A DNA stretch of 64,000 bases from Zobellia alginiliquefaciens (GTDB lineage: Bacteria; Bacteroidota; Bacteroidia; Flavobacteriales; Flavobacteriaceae). Under the pieces are notes generated by a model. That model made no database searches. It was not told where the DNA came from and saw only the letters and a program-made list of their open reading frames with translations. The stretch's first letter is position 1. Every line of letters starts with the position of its first letter. The stretch spans positions 2,604,001 through 2,668,000 of the forward strand of contig NZ_CP119758.1 in the NCBI RefSeq assembly GCF_029323795.1, read 5' to 3'. This document shows, one piece after another, positions 46,509 through 55,387 of this stretch. The translations under genes were made by a program, and so were the position numbers.

Positions 46509-47267
46509 ATGAGAAAGTTAAAAACGGAAAGTTGTATGGGATACTCACTCTTTGCAGATGAGCTGGAGAGAATTCCATTAAATACCAAATTGGAGGTAAA
46601 TACAATAAACCAATATTCATATTGTATAGCGGAAAAGGATATTGAGTTCCAAAAAGCACTTGTAAATGCAGATGTTTTATTACCTGATGGTATTGGTATG
46701 GTATGGGCGGCTCGTATGTTGAGAGGCATTCGCATAAAGAAAATAGCTGGAGCGGACATTCATAGCTTTTTATTGAACAAATTGAATGCGAGTAGCGGCT
46801 CCTGTTTTTATTTAGGGGCTTCAGAGGAAACCCTTGTGAAAATCAAGGAACGGTTAAAAATAGAATTTCCTAATGTTTCTGTAGCTAGTTACTCCCCTCC
46901 CTATAAATCATCTTTTGACAGTTTGGATTCTGAACTAATGGTCAAGGCCGTGAATTCATTTAAACCAGATGTGCTTTTTGTTGGAATGACCGCCCCTAAA
47001 CAGGAAAAATGGGGTCATTCCCATAAAGAGCAACTAGATGCCCATATTATTTGTTCCATAGGGGCTGTTTTTGATTTTTATGCCGGAACGGTAAAAAGGC
47101 CAAATAAAATATGGATTAATTTGGGCCTGGAATGGTTTGGCCGTTTGATAAAAGAACCCAAGAGAATGTGGAAAAGATACATTTATTATGGTGTGGTTTT
47201 TTTATACTACTTGTCCAAACAAAAAATTAGCGGAAAGATTAAAAAAAGGAATTTTAGGACTGTATAG
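46509..47267 (+). CDS. WecG/TagA/CpsF family glycosyltransferase (GT26)
   Basis: This GT26 enzyme of 252 residues probably transfers the second sugar (for example ManNAc or another hexose) onto the lipid-linked first sugar at the cytoplasmic membrane face. Motifs are ADVLLPDGIGMVWAARML, IAGADI, VGMTAPKQEKWGHSH and SIGAVFDFYAGTVKRPNKIW...GLEWFGRLIKEPKRMWKRY, all characteristic of the family. It precedes the chain-length kinase gene by 102 bp. Confidence 0.93.
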   Translation: MRKLKTESCMGYSLFADELERIPLNTKLEVNTINQYSYCIAEKDIEFQKALVNADVLLPDGIGMVWAARMLRGIRIKKIAGADIHSFLLNKLNASSGSCFYLGASEETLVKIKERLKIEFPNVSVASYSPPYKSSFDSLDSELMVKAVNSFKPDVLFVGMTAPKQEKWGHSHKEQLDAHIICSIGAVFDFYAGTVKRPNKIWINLGLEWFGRLIKEPKRMWKRYIYYGVVFLYYLSKQKISGKIKKRNFRTV

Positions 47268-47369
47268 GGTGGTTTAGGAAAATGTCCGTTAGGGATAATA
47301 CTAATTCCGAAGAAGAATTCAATAGACGAAATAACAAGGATAATAATAAAATACAATTGTTGTAACATT

Positions 47370-49751
47370 ATGGCTAAAGAAAATGAAGAATATTATAATA
47401 CGGATAGAGAATTGCCGGATTTTAGAGAGCTTCTAGATAGTTATTTACGGTATTGGCCTTTATTTTTAGTAAGTGTGGTCATAGCCGTAATTATCGGTCT
47501 ATTGTACTTAAGGTTTACCATACCAACTTATGCGGCGTCAACTAGTGTAATTATTGAAAATGAGGAAGCCAAAGGGCCTTCTGGTGAAGGTGCTGCGTAT
47601 GCGGATTTGGGGCTGTTAAAAGGACTAAGTACAAGTAGCATTGAAAATGAATTAGGTTTGCTAAGATCCAAAAGGTTAATGCTTAACGCAGTAAAAGCAT
47701 TGCAGTTAAATGTTTTGTACTATGCGCCAGAAAGCTTTCCAAGACAAGAGGTGTATAAGCAAAGTCCGTACTTATTGCGGATATTGCGTCTAGACGAGAA
47801 CAGTTTATCGGAAGCGATAAGGGATGAAATAAATTTTATTAGCCTTCAAAAAACGGATTCTTCCCATGTAGAAATTTTGTTTCCAAATGGTGAAAATAGT
47901 AATGTTAAGCTAGGAAATGTTATAGAACACGGTTTTGTAGATTTTGTTATAGAGGCAAATGAAGATTTTAAGGTTAATCAAGAAAAAGACGTGCCAGTTG
48001 GAGTTGATATTGAATTTGTTTCGCTGTCTGGGCGCGCGAGTCTGTATCAATCCCAATTAGAAGTGGAATTGGTTGAGGAAAGTTCTACTTTAATTGAAGT
48101 ACGAATAGTTGACGAGGTAAGGAAAAGGGCCGAGGATATATTAAACCAGTTGATTTTTGAATATAATCAAGAAGCTATTGAGGATAAAAATTTAATAGCT
48201 AGAAATAGTGCCTTTTTCATTGATGAACGTTTAAGTATCATCAATTCCGAACTGGACTCAGTGGAATCGGGGAAGGAACAATTTAAGGCGTCCAATAGAT
48301 TAACGGATATTGATACAGAATCTTCACTGATTATAGAGAATGCGAGTGATTATGAAAAAAAACAACAGGAGGTAAGTAATCAATTAGAGCTTACTAATGC
48401 AATGATAGATCATTTGCGGTCCAACGATTCTAATTTATTGCCTACCAATCTGGGTCTTGACGAGATGGGGACAAATAGTTTGATAAGTGATTTTAATGCT
48501 ACGGTGCTTGAACGTAATAGGTTAATGAACGGTGCTACGGAGAAAAACCCCCTTGTAATACGTTTGACCGACCAGATTACGCAGATTAAAAATAACATTC
48601 AGACTAGTTTGGAGCGTAGACGGATGAACCTTAGGATTTCTATGGATAACCTTAGTAGGCAGGCGGGTATTTTAGGTTCCCAGATTTCCGAAGTTCCCTC
48701 CCAGGAAAGGGAGTATAGGGGAATAGAGCGTCAACAAAATATCAAAGAAGCACTTTATCTGTTTCTTTTGCAAAAACGAGAAGAGAATTCTTTATCCCTA
48801 GCGGTTACCGCACCAAAGGCTAAACTTGTAGACAAAGCTTACAGCGGCGGAACACCTATTGCTCCAAATAATAAGATTGTTATTGCCATATCATTTTTAT
48901 TAGGGTTGTTTTTGCCCTTTTTGGCTATTAATATAAAGAGGCTCTTAGATAATAAAATTAGAAGTCGCGAGCAGGTAAGAAAAGTAGTGCCTCAAATACC
49001 GTTAATTGCAGAAATACCTCATGTTTCATCTGGTGATTCAAATCTTATTAAATCCAACGAGCGATCACTGATTGGAGAGTCTTTTAACATTTTAAGCGCA
49101 AACCTAAGTTACGTAATAGGAGAGAAAGCTATAGGCACAAAAGGAAAGTGTATTTACGTTACTTCATCTACACAGGGAGAAGGTAAGACTTTTACGGTCA
49201 TGAATCTCGCCATGACCTTAGTGCAAACCGGCAAATCTGTTGTAGTTGTCGGTGCGGATTTACGAAATCCGCAGTTGCAACGTTATGAAGATGGACAATT
49301 AAGTACGCGAGGTCTAAGTACATTTTTGGCAGGTTCTGATCCACAGGTGTTAAATTTTGTTGATGATTCTAAATTACATGAAAATTTAAAACTGCTTCCA
49401 TCAGGTCCTGTACCTCCCAACCCTATACAGCTTTTGCAAAACGAGAAAATGGAAGGTATGTTCAACGAACTTAAAAGTATATTTGATTATGTCATTGTAG
49501 ATACGGCTCCTTCAATGATTTTAGCAGATACATTTTTAATAAGTAAGTATGCTGATGTAACGCTATATCTCTTAAGAGTTGGGCGTACAAAGAGAAAGGT
49601 AATGGAATTTGCTCTGGATATCAACAATCAGAAAAAACTCAAAAATATGGGCTTTTTGCTGAATGATGTTAAAATGTTAGATTCTAACTATGGCCATCAA
49701 TATGGAGTTGAGAATACCAAAAGTAAAATCAAATCAATATTAGGTATTTAG
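47370..49751 (+). CDS. wzc: polysaccharide co-polymerase with tyrosine autokinase domain (Wzc-like BY-kinase)
   Basis: This inner-membrane co-polymerase of 793 residues sets chain length and export. The N-terminal Wzz domain lies between TM1 (about residues 32-52) and TM2 (about 505-525), with a long coiled-coil periplasmic segment between. The cytoplasmic kinase has Walker A STQGEGKT (about 600-607; S/T follows K), Walker A' VVVVGADLRNP and Walker B YVIVDTAPS. The C-terminus has only two tyrosines (NYGHQYG), fewer than the Y-cluster of E. coli Wzc. No wza-type gene lies beside it. Confidence 0.92.
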   Translation: MAKENEEYYNTDRELPDFRELLDSYLRYWPLFLVSVVIAVIIGLLYLRFTIPTYAASTSVIIENEEAKGPSGEGAAYADLGLLKGLSTSSIENELGLLRSKRLMLNAVKALQLNVLYYAPESFPRQEVYKQSPYLLRILRLDENSLSEAIRDEINFISLQKTDSSHVEILFPNGENSNVKLGNVIEHGFVDFVIEANEDFKVNQEKDVPVGVDIEFVSLSGRASLYQSQLEVELVEESSTLIEVRIVDEVRKRAEDILNQLIFEYNQEAIEDKNLIARNSAFFIDERLSIINSELDSVESGKEQFKASNRLTDIDTESSLIIENASDYEKKQQEVSNQLELTNAMIDHLRSNDSNLLPTNLGLDEMGTNSLISDFNATVLERNRLMNGATEKNPLVIRLTDQITQIKNNIQTSLERRRMNLRISMDNLSRQAGILGSQISEVPSQEREYRGIERQQNIKEALYLFLLQKREENSLSLAVTAPKAKLVDKAYSGGTPIAPNNKIVIAISFLLGLFLPFLAINIKRLLDNKIRSREQVRKVVPQIPLIAEIPHVSSGDSNLIKSNERSLIGESFNILSANLSYVIGEKAIGTKGKCIYVTSSTQGEGKTFTVMNLAMTLVQTGKSVVVVGADLRNPQLQRYEDGQLSTRGLSTFLAGSDPQVLNFVDDSKLHENLKLLPSGPVPPNPIQLLQNEKMEGMFNELKSIFDYVIVDTAPSMILADTFLISKYADVTLYLLRVGRTKRKVMEFALDINNQKKLKNMGFLLNDVKMLDSNYGHQYGVENTKSKIKSILGI

Positions 49752-50060
49752 GCTTATGGCATCGATTTTATGAAATCTCATAACAGAAAAGTTTATGGCT
49801 TTGTAGGGAAATGTATCTCTATAGAGCCTTTTTTTGGGGAAGATGGGTATGTTAGTAACTGCAGCGATTGGTAATGCTTTTTAGCCACCCATCTTTATTT
49901 ATCAAGTTTTGGATACCTAAAGAATTTTGATGGAGTTTAAAATTGAATTATAATTCTTTAATTTCTAGAAATAGGGTAGTAATAGTTGGGGCAATACGGG
50001 CTACTTATCTAAATAATTAGATTAGATACTAAAGAGTCATTTTATCAAATGTACATTTTT
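49752..50060. other. 309 bp gene-free convergent spacer with inverted repeat
   Basis: No gene is seen between the convergent wzc-like and sugar-phosphate transferase genes. A 9 bp perfect inverted repeat, AAGATGGGT (49840-49848) and ACCCATCTT (49887-49895), spans a 38 nt loop and could help end transcription from either side. Otherwise the stretch is AT-rich with no signal I can name. Confidence 0.45.
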
Positions 50061-51416
50061 TTAATATGCATTATCTTCTCCCTTTACAACATTATAAACA
50101 GTAAGAAATATTATTCTTATATCTAACCAAATACTCCATTTTTCAACGTAAAAGATATCTAGTTTTGTTCTATTTAGAATATCTGATTTTTCCGCAATTT
50201 CACCTCGATACCCCTTAATTTGAGCTAGTCCTGTTATACCCGGTTTCACAAAATGCCGTACCAAGTATTTATCTACACTTATCTCGTAATCCATAGTGTG
50301 TACCTCCATATGTGGCCTTGGCCCCACAACGCTCATATCGCCCAAAAAGACATTAAAAAATTGAGGTAGTTCATCTATGCTAGTTTTTCTAATAAATTGT
50401 CCTACACGGGTTACCCGCATATCTCCTTTAGTGGCCATTTTAGAATTTGCATTTTTAGAAGGACGCATAGATCTAAACTTATAGCACCAAAATACTCGTC
50501 TTTTAAGTCCGTGTCTTTTTTGTTTGAAGTAGAGTTTGCCGGGTGATTCTAATTTAATCAATACAAACATTAAGGGTACGAGCCACGAGAGTACCGTAAT
50601 CATGACAAAAGCAGAAAATACAATATCAAATGACCGTTTAACCACTCTAGCGAACAGTGTGTCCAGGGGTACTCTTCTTAAGTTGAGTACGGGTATGGTT
50701 TCGTAGAGTTCTATAAACATACCTCTTGAATAAATCTCTTTGTTATCCGGTATAATCTTTACCCGAATGAGATTGTTGTCAGCAAAATCAATGAGATTGT
50801 GAAGTTCTTTCCTATTGAATTTGGAGGCAACCAAATAAATTTCATCAATATTATTTTCTAGAATGTAGAGAAAACAATCAAGTACGGGCCCTAAATAGGT
50901 GGGGCTCTTAGATTTTTTATTATTAAAATAGCCCATATAGCGGTACCCAAGTTCAGGGTCGTCAAAGACCTTTCTGATTTTTTTAAGGTTTTTGTCCCTG
51001 CCAATAACAACCACTCTAACCGAATTACCGCCCCACAAACGGTATTTTATCCGTAACCAAAAATAGAAGGAACGATATAGGATTAGCGTAGAACAAATTA
51101 CAAGATAAATCAGCAATTGCTGTTCTAGCGATTCATAAATTCTGCCAGTAATACCGAACAAAGCGAAATAGGCCAAACCATATATCAAATAAAGCTGGAC
51201 AACCTTATGGATATTTGTAAAAAAACTTTCCTTACGCTTTCTGGTATAATAACCAAGACCATAAGTAACCAGAAGCCAAGAACCATTGTAATGTAGAATA
51301 TGATAGACGTTAGTATAGGTATCTGGTGTAAGGCAATAGAGCAACCCATTAATTATACATAAATGGATTAAAATTGATATAGGAATTGCCCAGTCTGACC
51401 TTTTCGAGTTTATCAT
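50061..51416 (-). CDS. undecaprenyl-phosphate sugar-1-phosphate transferase (WcaJ/WbaP-type)
   Basis: This is the polyprenyl-phosphate hexose-1-phosphate transferase that starts repeat-unit synthesis, 451 residues. Four or five N-terminal helices (within residues 10-125) are followed by a CoA-binding-like domain and one re-entrant helix (about 270-292). The catalytic domain has KLESPGKLYFKQKRHG, FWCYKFRSMRP, RKTSIDELPQFFNVFLGDMSVVGPRP and KPGITGLAQIKGYRGE, including the DE pair of the active site. It is transcribed opposite to the rest of the locus. The sugar may be glucose or galactose. Confidence 0.94.
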   Translation of the reverse strand: MINSKRSDWAIPISILIHLCIINGLLYCLTPDTYTNVYHILHYNGSWLLVTYGLGYYTRKRKESFFTNIHKVVQLYLIYGLAYFALFGITGRIYESLEQQLLIYLVICSTLILYRSFYFWLRIKYRLWGGNSVRVVVIGRDKNLKKIRKVFDDPELGYRYMGYFNNKKSKSPTYLGPVLDCFLYILENNIDEIYLVASKFNRKELHNLIDFADNNLIRVKIIPDNKEIYSRGMFIELYETIPVLNLRRVPLDTLFARVVKRSFDIVFSAFVMITVLSWLVPLMFVLIKLESPGKLYFKQKRHGLKRRVFWCYKFRSMRPSKNANSKMATKGDMRVTRVGQFIRKTSIDELPQFFNVFLGDMSVVGPRPHMEVHTMDYEISVDKYLVRHFVKPGITGLAQIKGYRGEIAEKSDILNRTKLDIFYVEKWSIWLDIRIIFLTVYNVVKGEDNAY

Positions 51417-51780
51417 TTCTCCAGTTCTTATTACTTAAAATAGGTTGCGGTTGCTTAATTCAATCGTACAATATTCGGAAAAACCACCAGTAATTAGGTA
51501 GGGCTTAGTAGGAAGTAATGCAATGGTAACAACGGGATAACAGCAATTTTTCACAGATGATACCATATTCTTAAGAACTAGCTTTAATAAAATATTCTGG
51601 AGCATTTGTGGAGTGCTATTTAAGGCGGTAAATATATGCTTTAGTCTCTTATAGGCAAAAAAAAAAGTCGTTGTAGGGTTAGGAATTGCATTGTTAACAA
51701 CAAGATTATCGGTTTTCAATTAGGAATTCATCTGAATTTTTGGATTGAACAAGTTATTGAAGAAGATACAATCTTAAAAC
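51417..51780. other. gene-free region upstream of the sugar-phosphate transferase
   Basis: This AT-rich stretch lies between the transferase start (minus strand) and the structured elements. A 94-codon minus-strand frame (51435-51719) exists but has no family-like composition or start context and is judged non-coding. The transferase promoter should lie here; no clear -33/-7 pair was found. Confidence 0.4.
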
Positions 51781-51781
51781 T

Positions 51782-51881
51782 AAAAAAGGGAACGCACCCC
51801 TACGTTCCCTTTATGAAGTTATGTAGTATCTATTTTAAGATGAAATAGACAAAACAACCTACTTATGAGTTACAAAGATGC
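51782..51881 (-). ncRNA. candidate structured small RNA, copy 1
   Basis: Read on the minus strand, the conserved block GCATCTTTGTAACTC is followed by AAGTAGGTTG. The hairpin CTATTTT/GAAATAG region (plus 51830-51848) comes next, and a terminator-like 10 bp stem AAAGGGAACG/CGTTCCCTTT (plus 51785-51812) with a T-run ends it. The whole is repeated at 51982-52081 with compensatory changes. CATCTTTG is one base from the -7 consensus and a conserved TTTGAATCAATA lies 26 bp before it. The RNA would be about 85 nt. It could alternatively be tandem terminators or leader attenuators. Confidence 0.5.
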
Positions 51882-51981
51882 GTTTGTTCTATTGACGCTA
51901 TTGATTCAAAAAAATGAAATTTTGACACATTCGATAGTAATGCAAAACCATATCCTCATTTAAAACCTCATTAGTAGACAT

Positions 51982-52081
51982 AAAAAAAGGGAGCGTTCCC
52001 CAACGCTCCCTTTCCGAGTTATATCCTACCTATTTCAACGTTGAAATAGGAATTCAACCTACTTATGAGTTACAAATATGC
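51982..52081 (-). ncRNA. candidate structured small RNA, copy 2
   Basis: This is the second copy of the element at 51782-51881. The terminal stem is 12 bp, AAAGGGAGCGTT/AACGCTCCCTTT (plus 51986-52013), with seven Ts after it on the minus strand. The inner stem CCTATTTCAA/TTGAAATAGG (52029-52050) is perfect. Relative to copy 1, an A-T pair in the terminal stem becomes G-C and a T-G pair in the inner stem becomes C-G, so pairing is kept while sequence changes. The unpaired stretch CAACCTACTTATGAGTTACA (plus strand) is unchanged. Confidence 0.5.
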
Positions 52082-52141
52082 AACCGTTTTTTAGTGGGTA
52101 TTGATTCAAAAAAAATCAAAATTGATCCAAATGGTTTCTCG

Positions 52142-52273
52142 TTAATTAATGACGTAGCCTAAAATCCAGTAAAGGATAATAAAAACTACTATAGTTCCTA
52201 TACACCCACATTTGCCTCCTCCTATTTTTTTAGCGCCCCAACCGGCCAATATCGCTTTTAGTATGTTTTTCAT
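52142..52273 (-). CDS. 43-residue membrane peptide, hypothetical
   Basis: This short gene codes for 43 residues. It has a basic, glycine-rich start (MKNILKAILAGWGAKKIGGG), a CGC motif (C22, C24) and a single hydrophobic helix (about residues 25-42, IGTIVVFIILYWILGYVI). It begins 10 bp after the stop of the upstream helical-protein gene on the same strand, so it is probably the last gene of that operon. No named family is recognised; a small envelope-stress-type membrane peptide would fit. The real coding status is likely but unproven. Confidence 0.55.
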   Translation of the reverse strand: MKNILKAILAGWGAKKIGGGKCGCIGTIVVFIILYWILGYVIN

Positions 52274-52283
52274 AGGTGTTTGT

Positions 52284-52760
52284 TTAGGAGGTCTTTAGAG
52301 GACCGGATTTATATTTTGTGTTGTAGTCCATCTGTAGTTTTTGGACGGTACTGTTCATGTCTTCGGCCTGGGATTGCAACAGCGCATTCGTGGTCTTTGG
52401 CATTCCGCTAAAGGCTAAAAGGCTTTGATACAGTAAAACTAGCGCTTGTTCCTTATCGGTAATCAAGACATTGATCTGTGCTTCCGTTAGATTTTCTTCT
52501 AAGTGCTGTCTTTCCAGAGGAGCAAAAATAGGTTGGTCCGTTGTGAAAGGTTCAATAATTTTTCGTTCCGTTACGGCACGGTATTCGTCCGTTAGAATTT
52601 TGGTGAAATCCCCTTGTTCAAAATGGCGTTTTTTAAAATAAGCCTGATAGGTAGGGTAGCGGTCCGATTGTATTAAAGTGCCATACACCTTTTCTGCGGC
52701 CACCATTTCCGTTATCAGTCTATGTAATTCGTTTTTCCAAGTACTGCGTTCTTTTTTCAT
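52284..52760 (-). CDS. conserved helical protein of unknown function
   Basis: I do not recognise a named family with confidence. The 158-residue protein is predicted to be almost all alpha-helical, soluble and without signal peptide. It opens MKKERSTWKNELHRLITEMV and has amphipathic helices such as TEAQINVLITDKEQALVLLY. The layout of long helices is reminiscent of four-helix ferritin-like or DUF2383-type proteins, but no metal-binding ExxH pair is evident. It lies in a minus-strand operon with two short-chain dehydrogenases, a context often tied to general stress response. Confidence 0.6.
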   Translation of the reverse strand: MKKERSTWKNELHRLITEMVAAEKVYGTLIQSDRYPTYQAYFKKRHFEQGDFTKILTDEYRAVTERKIIEPFTTDQPIFAPLERQHLEENLTEAQINVLITDKEQALVLLYQSLLAFSGMPKTTNALLQSQAEDMNSTVQKLQMDYNTKYKSGPLKTS

Positions 52761-52798
52761 TTTTTCAGATTTTTAAATTAACATCATGCTTCATTAAA

Positions 52799-53617
52799 TC
52801 AACCGAAAGCTGACTCTACGGCGCCTCCATCAATACGTACATTGGTTCCGTTTACAAAACTGGCATGCTCGGAGCACAGGAATGCAACTACGGAAGCTAC
52901 TTCTTCCGGTTTTCCTCTACGTTCCATGGCAATATGCGGTCTTTTGTTTTTTACAAACCACTCTACGGCCTCTTTTACGGAAATGTCCTTCTCTTTGGCA
53001 AGTTTTTCCATCATGGCATCCGTCATAGGGGTTTCTATATAGGCCGGTGAAACACAATTGAATAAAATGTTCTCTTTGGAGTACGAGCGGGACAAGCATT
53101 TGGAAAGGTTGACAATAGCCGCCTTACACGCGTTATATGGACTCTCCTCTACGTACGGTTGGAAGGCATTTTCACTGGCCACCATAATCATACGGCCCCA
53201 TTTTAGTTTTTGCATTTGCGGGATGAAAGCACGAGCAATGCGAACAGCACCCATAAGGTCAACTTCTATAGTATTCATCCAATCGTCATCGGTGAGTTTT
53301 AAAAAATCGTCCGAGGCTCCAGTGACACCGGCGGAATGAAAAATGATATGTGCACCACCAAACTCCGTTTCTATTTTTTTTGCCAAGTCCAACACGGCTT
53401 GGTTTTTAGAAACATCAGCAGCTACGCCCATTACCTTGGCCCCATCTTTTGCCTCCGCTTCAATTTGTTGTACGGCATCGGCCAGTTTTTCGCCATTGTC
53501 CTTATCGGAAATCACGACATTCACACCTTCTCGTGCTAAAAACTTAGCAGTTTCTATACCTAGTCCGGAATCGCCTCCGGTTATAAGAGCTGTTTTTCCT
53601 TTTATCTTTAAATCCAT
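52799..53617 (-). CDS. short-chain dehydrogenase/reductase (SDR)
   Basis: This is a classical SDR of 272 residues. The NAD(P)-binding motif TGGDSGLG lies at residues 13-20, and the acidic residue of ISDKDNGE after the second strand favours NAD. The catalytic YxxxK is Y161-K165 (SPYNACKAA), preceded by VASENA, which provides the serine region. The C-terminus RIDGGAVESAFG is family-typical. The substrate is unknown. It lies 42 bp downstream of a second SDR gene in the same operon. Confidence 0.92.
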   Translation of the reverse strand: MDLKIKGKTALITGGDSGLGIETAKFLAREGVNVVISDKDNGEKLADAVQQIEAEAKDGAKVMGVAADVSKNQAVLDLAKKIETEFGGAHIIFHSAGVTGASDDFLKLTDDDWMNTIEVDLMGAVRIARAFIPQMQKLKWGRMIMVASENAFQPYVEESPYNACKAAIVNLSKCLSRSYSKENILFNCVSPAYIETPMTDAMMEKLAKEKDISVKEAVEWFVKNKRPHIAMERRGKPEEVASVVAFLCSEHASFVNGTNVRIDGGAVESAFG

Positions 53618-53659
53618 TGTGTTTTTTTTGATTCGTAATTTTTTAATTTGATGTTTGTC

Positions 53660-54478
53660 TTATCCGTTGGTCGTAAACCCTGGATAACAAGTCATTCCCC
53701 CATCTACAAAAATGGTTGTTCCATTAATGTATTCAGATTCGTCCGATGCCAACCAACTGGCCACACTTCCAATATCTTCGGGTAGACCAATACGTTTGTA
53801 CGGTATCAATTTCAACATATCTTCTTTGCCTTGTTCCGTACTCCAAACGTCTTTATTGATATCGGTTTTAATGGCCCCTGGTGCAATACTGTTGCATCGT
53901 ACTTTATGTGGGGCATAAGCTTGACAAATACTTTCCATCAACATTAATAGTCCGCCTTTTGAAGCTGCGTAATTGGCATGTCCCGCCCAAGGTATTTCTT
54001 CATGTACCGAGCTCATGTGGATTATTTTTCCCAAGGAGTTGGACACTTCTTTTCGCATTCCCCGTCTTAAAAATTCATTTAGGGCCTCTTTGGCACATAG
54101 GAACTGCCCGGTAAGATTTACATCGATCACTTTTTTCCAGGCATCCAATGGCATTTCATGAAGAGGGTGGTCTATTTGTAAACCTGCGTTAGCCACACAA
54201 ACATCTACAGTGCCAAAATGTGAAATTGTTTTTCGGAACAGGTCTTTTACCTCTTCTTCCTTACTTACATCACATTTTAGAACAATGGCCTCGCCGCAAC
54301 TGGAATTTTTGTTGATCCAATCTGCTACTTCTTCCGCCTCTTCTTTAGAGCTTCTATAATTGACCACAATATTGGCGCCTTCGGTTCCCATGGCTTTTGC
54401 TACGGCTGCTCCAATACCACCGCTTGACCCGGTTATGATACAGGTTTGGTTTTCGAGTCTTTTATTTGGTTTTTGCAT
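53660..54478 (-). CDS. SDR, glucose 1-dehydrogenase-like
   Basis: This is a classical SDR of 272 residues that resembles Bacillus-type glucose 1-dehydrogenases. It has TGSSGGIG (residues 16-23), NYRSSKEEAEEV favouring NADP, the catalytic serine region MSSVHEEIPWAGH, Y170-K174 (YAASKGG), IAPGAIKTDIN and FVDGGMTCYPGF. The last motif, with its GGMT-xYP pattern, is the strongest hint to that subgroup. It is the first gene of the minus-strand operon. Confidence 0.9.
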   Translation of the reverse strand: MQKPNKRLENQTCIITGSSGGIGAAVAKAMGTEGANIVVNYRSSKEEAEEVADWINKNSSCGEAIVLKCDVSKEEEVKDLFRKTISHFGTVDVCVANAGLQIDHPLHEMPLDAWKKVIDVNLTGQFLCAKEALNEFLRRGMRKEVSNSLGKIIHMSSVHEEIPWAGHANYAASKGGLLMLMESICQAYAPHKVRCNSIAPGAIKTDINKDVWSTEQGKEDMLKLIPYKRIGLPEDIGSVASWLASDESEYINGTTIFVDGGMTCYPGFTTNG

Positions 54479-54718
54479 GTCTTACGGATTAGATCATAAA
54501 ATTACGCTTAGAGGTGCAGCCGGGATTGCCCAATACATAAAATTGATAGCTCAATGCAATTGGTGTTCAAAGCGATTATAGCAAGAGTTTTCGGTTTTGT
54601 TTTTACGGCATAAATTTTAGGTATTAAGCCTATTTACGCCATCTGTTAGTTGTTATTTTGGGGACAGGGCAGTTCATAAAATTGCCCGTTTATTAAAGAA
54701 GAATTAAAAAATATAAAT

Positions 54719-55228
54719 ATGATAAAGCCGAAAACGGAAGTACCTGATATTGAACTACCACTTATTAACGATACCCAGTGGAGCTTGTCCGCTCAAAAAA
54801 GCAAATCCTTTACGGTCCTTGTTTTTTATAGGGGGTTACATTGTCCTATATGTAAGAACTACCTAGAGGCGCTAGCTAAAAAATTAAAAGATTTTTCAGA
54901 TAGGGGCGCACATGTTATAGCAATTAGCAGTGACAGTGAGGAACGTGCTAAAAAATCAGGTAAGGAATGGGATGTTCCAGAATTGCCTATTGCCTATGGG
55001 TTGCCAATTGAAGAAGCACGGAATTGGGGATTGTTTGTTTCCGAGGCCGTTAAGGATTCGGAACCTGATACGTTTTCGGAGCCAGGAGTTTTTCTGGTGA
55101 GACCGGATAAAACTTTATACGCCAGTGCGATACAGACTATGCCGTTTGCGCGTCCTGATTGGAAGGATATACTAAATGCTATAGATTATATAGAAAAGAA
55201 CGATTATCCTGCAAGAGGAGGTGAATAA
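54719..55228 (+). CDS. peroxiredoxin-like (AhpC/TSA, thioredoxin-fold) protein
   Basis: This 169-residue thioredoxin-fold protein belongs to the peroxiredoxin-like group. The active-site segment is VLVFYRGLHCPICKNYLEAL with C42 and C45 in a CPIC arrangement, where typical peroxiredoxins have a single peroxidatic cysteine in PxxxTxxC. This favours a reductase or atypical peroxidase role. There is no signal peptide. It stands alone on the plus strand, divergent from the SDR operon, consistent with an oxidative-stress setting. Confidence 0.88.
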   Translation: MIKPKTEVPDIELPLINDTQWSLSAQKSKSFTVLVFYRGLHCPICKNYLEALAKKLKDFSDRGAHVIAISSDSEERAKKSGKEWDVPELPIAYGLPIEEARNWGLFVSEAVKDSEPDTFSEPGVFLVRPDKTLYASAIQTMPFARPDWKDILNAIDYIEKNDYPARGGE

Positions 55229-55387
55229 ATAGAGGTTATAGTTAACCTGTTTCCAATTGAATTAAAAGTTTGGTCTCAAAACAATTAGAGATTGGCCTTA
55301 TGGCCTGTTCTGTTAGTTGTATTGAAAGGTATTTCGTATATTTAAAGGAGAGGGTACGCACGATTCTTAGAGCGAAATATGAACTAA

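Noticed and set aside
47370-49751. Chain-length kinase considered kinase-dead because of the short C-terminal tyrosine cluster
   Set aside because: Walker A, A' and B motifs are intact and two C-terminal tyrosines remain; fewer tyrosines alone does not show loss of activity.
51435-51719. 94-codon minus-strand frame
   Set aside because: No family-like sequence, weak start context, and it lies in the AT-rich promoter region of the sugar-phosphate transferase; it is judged chance.
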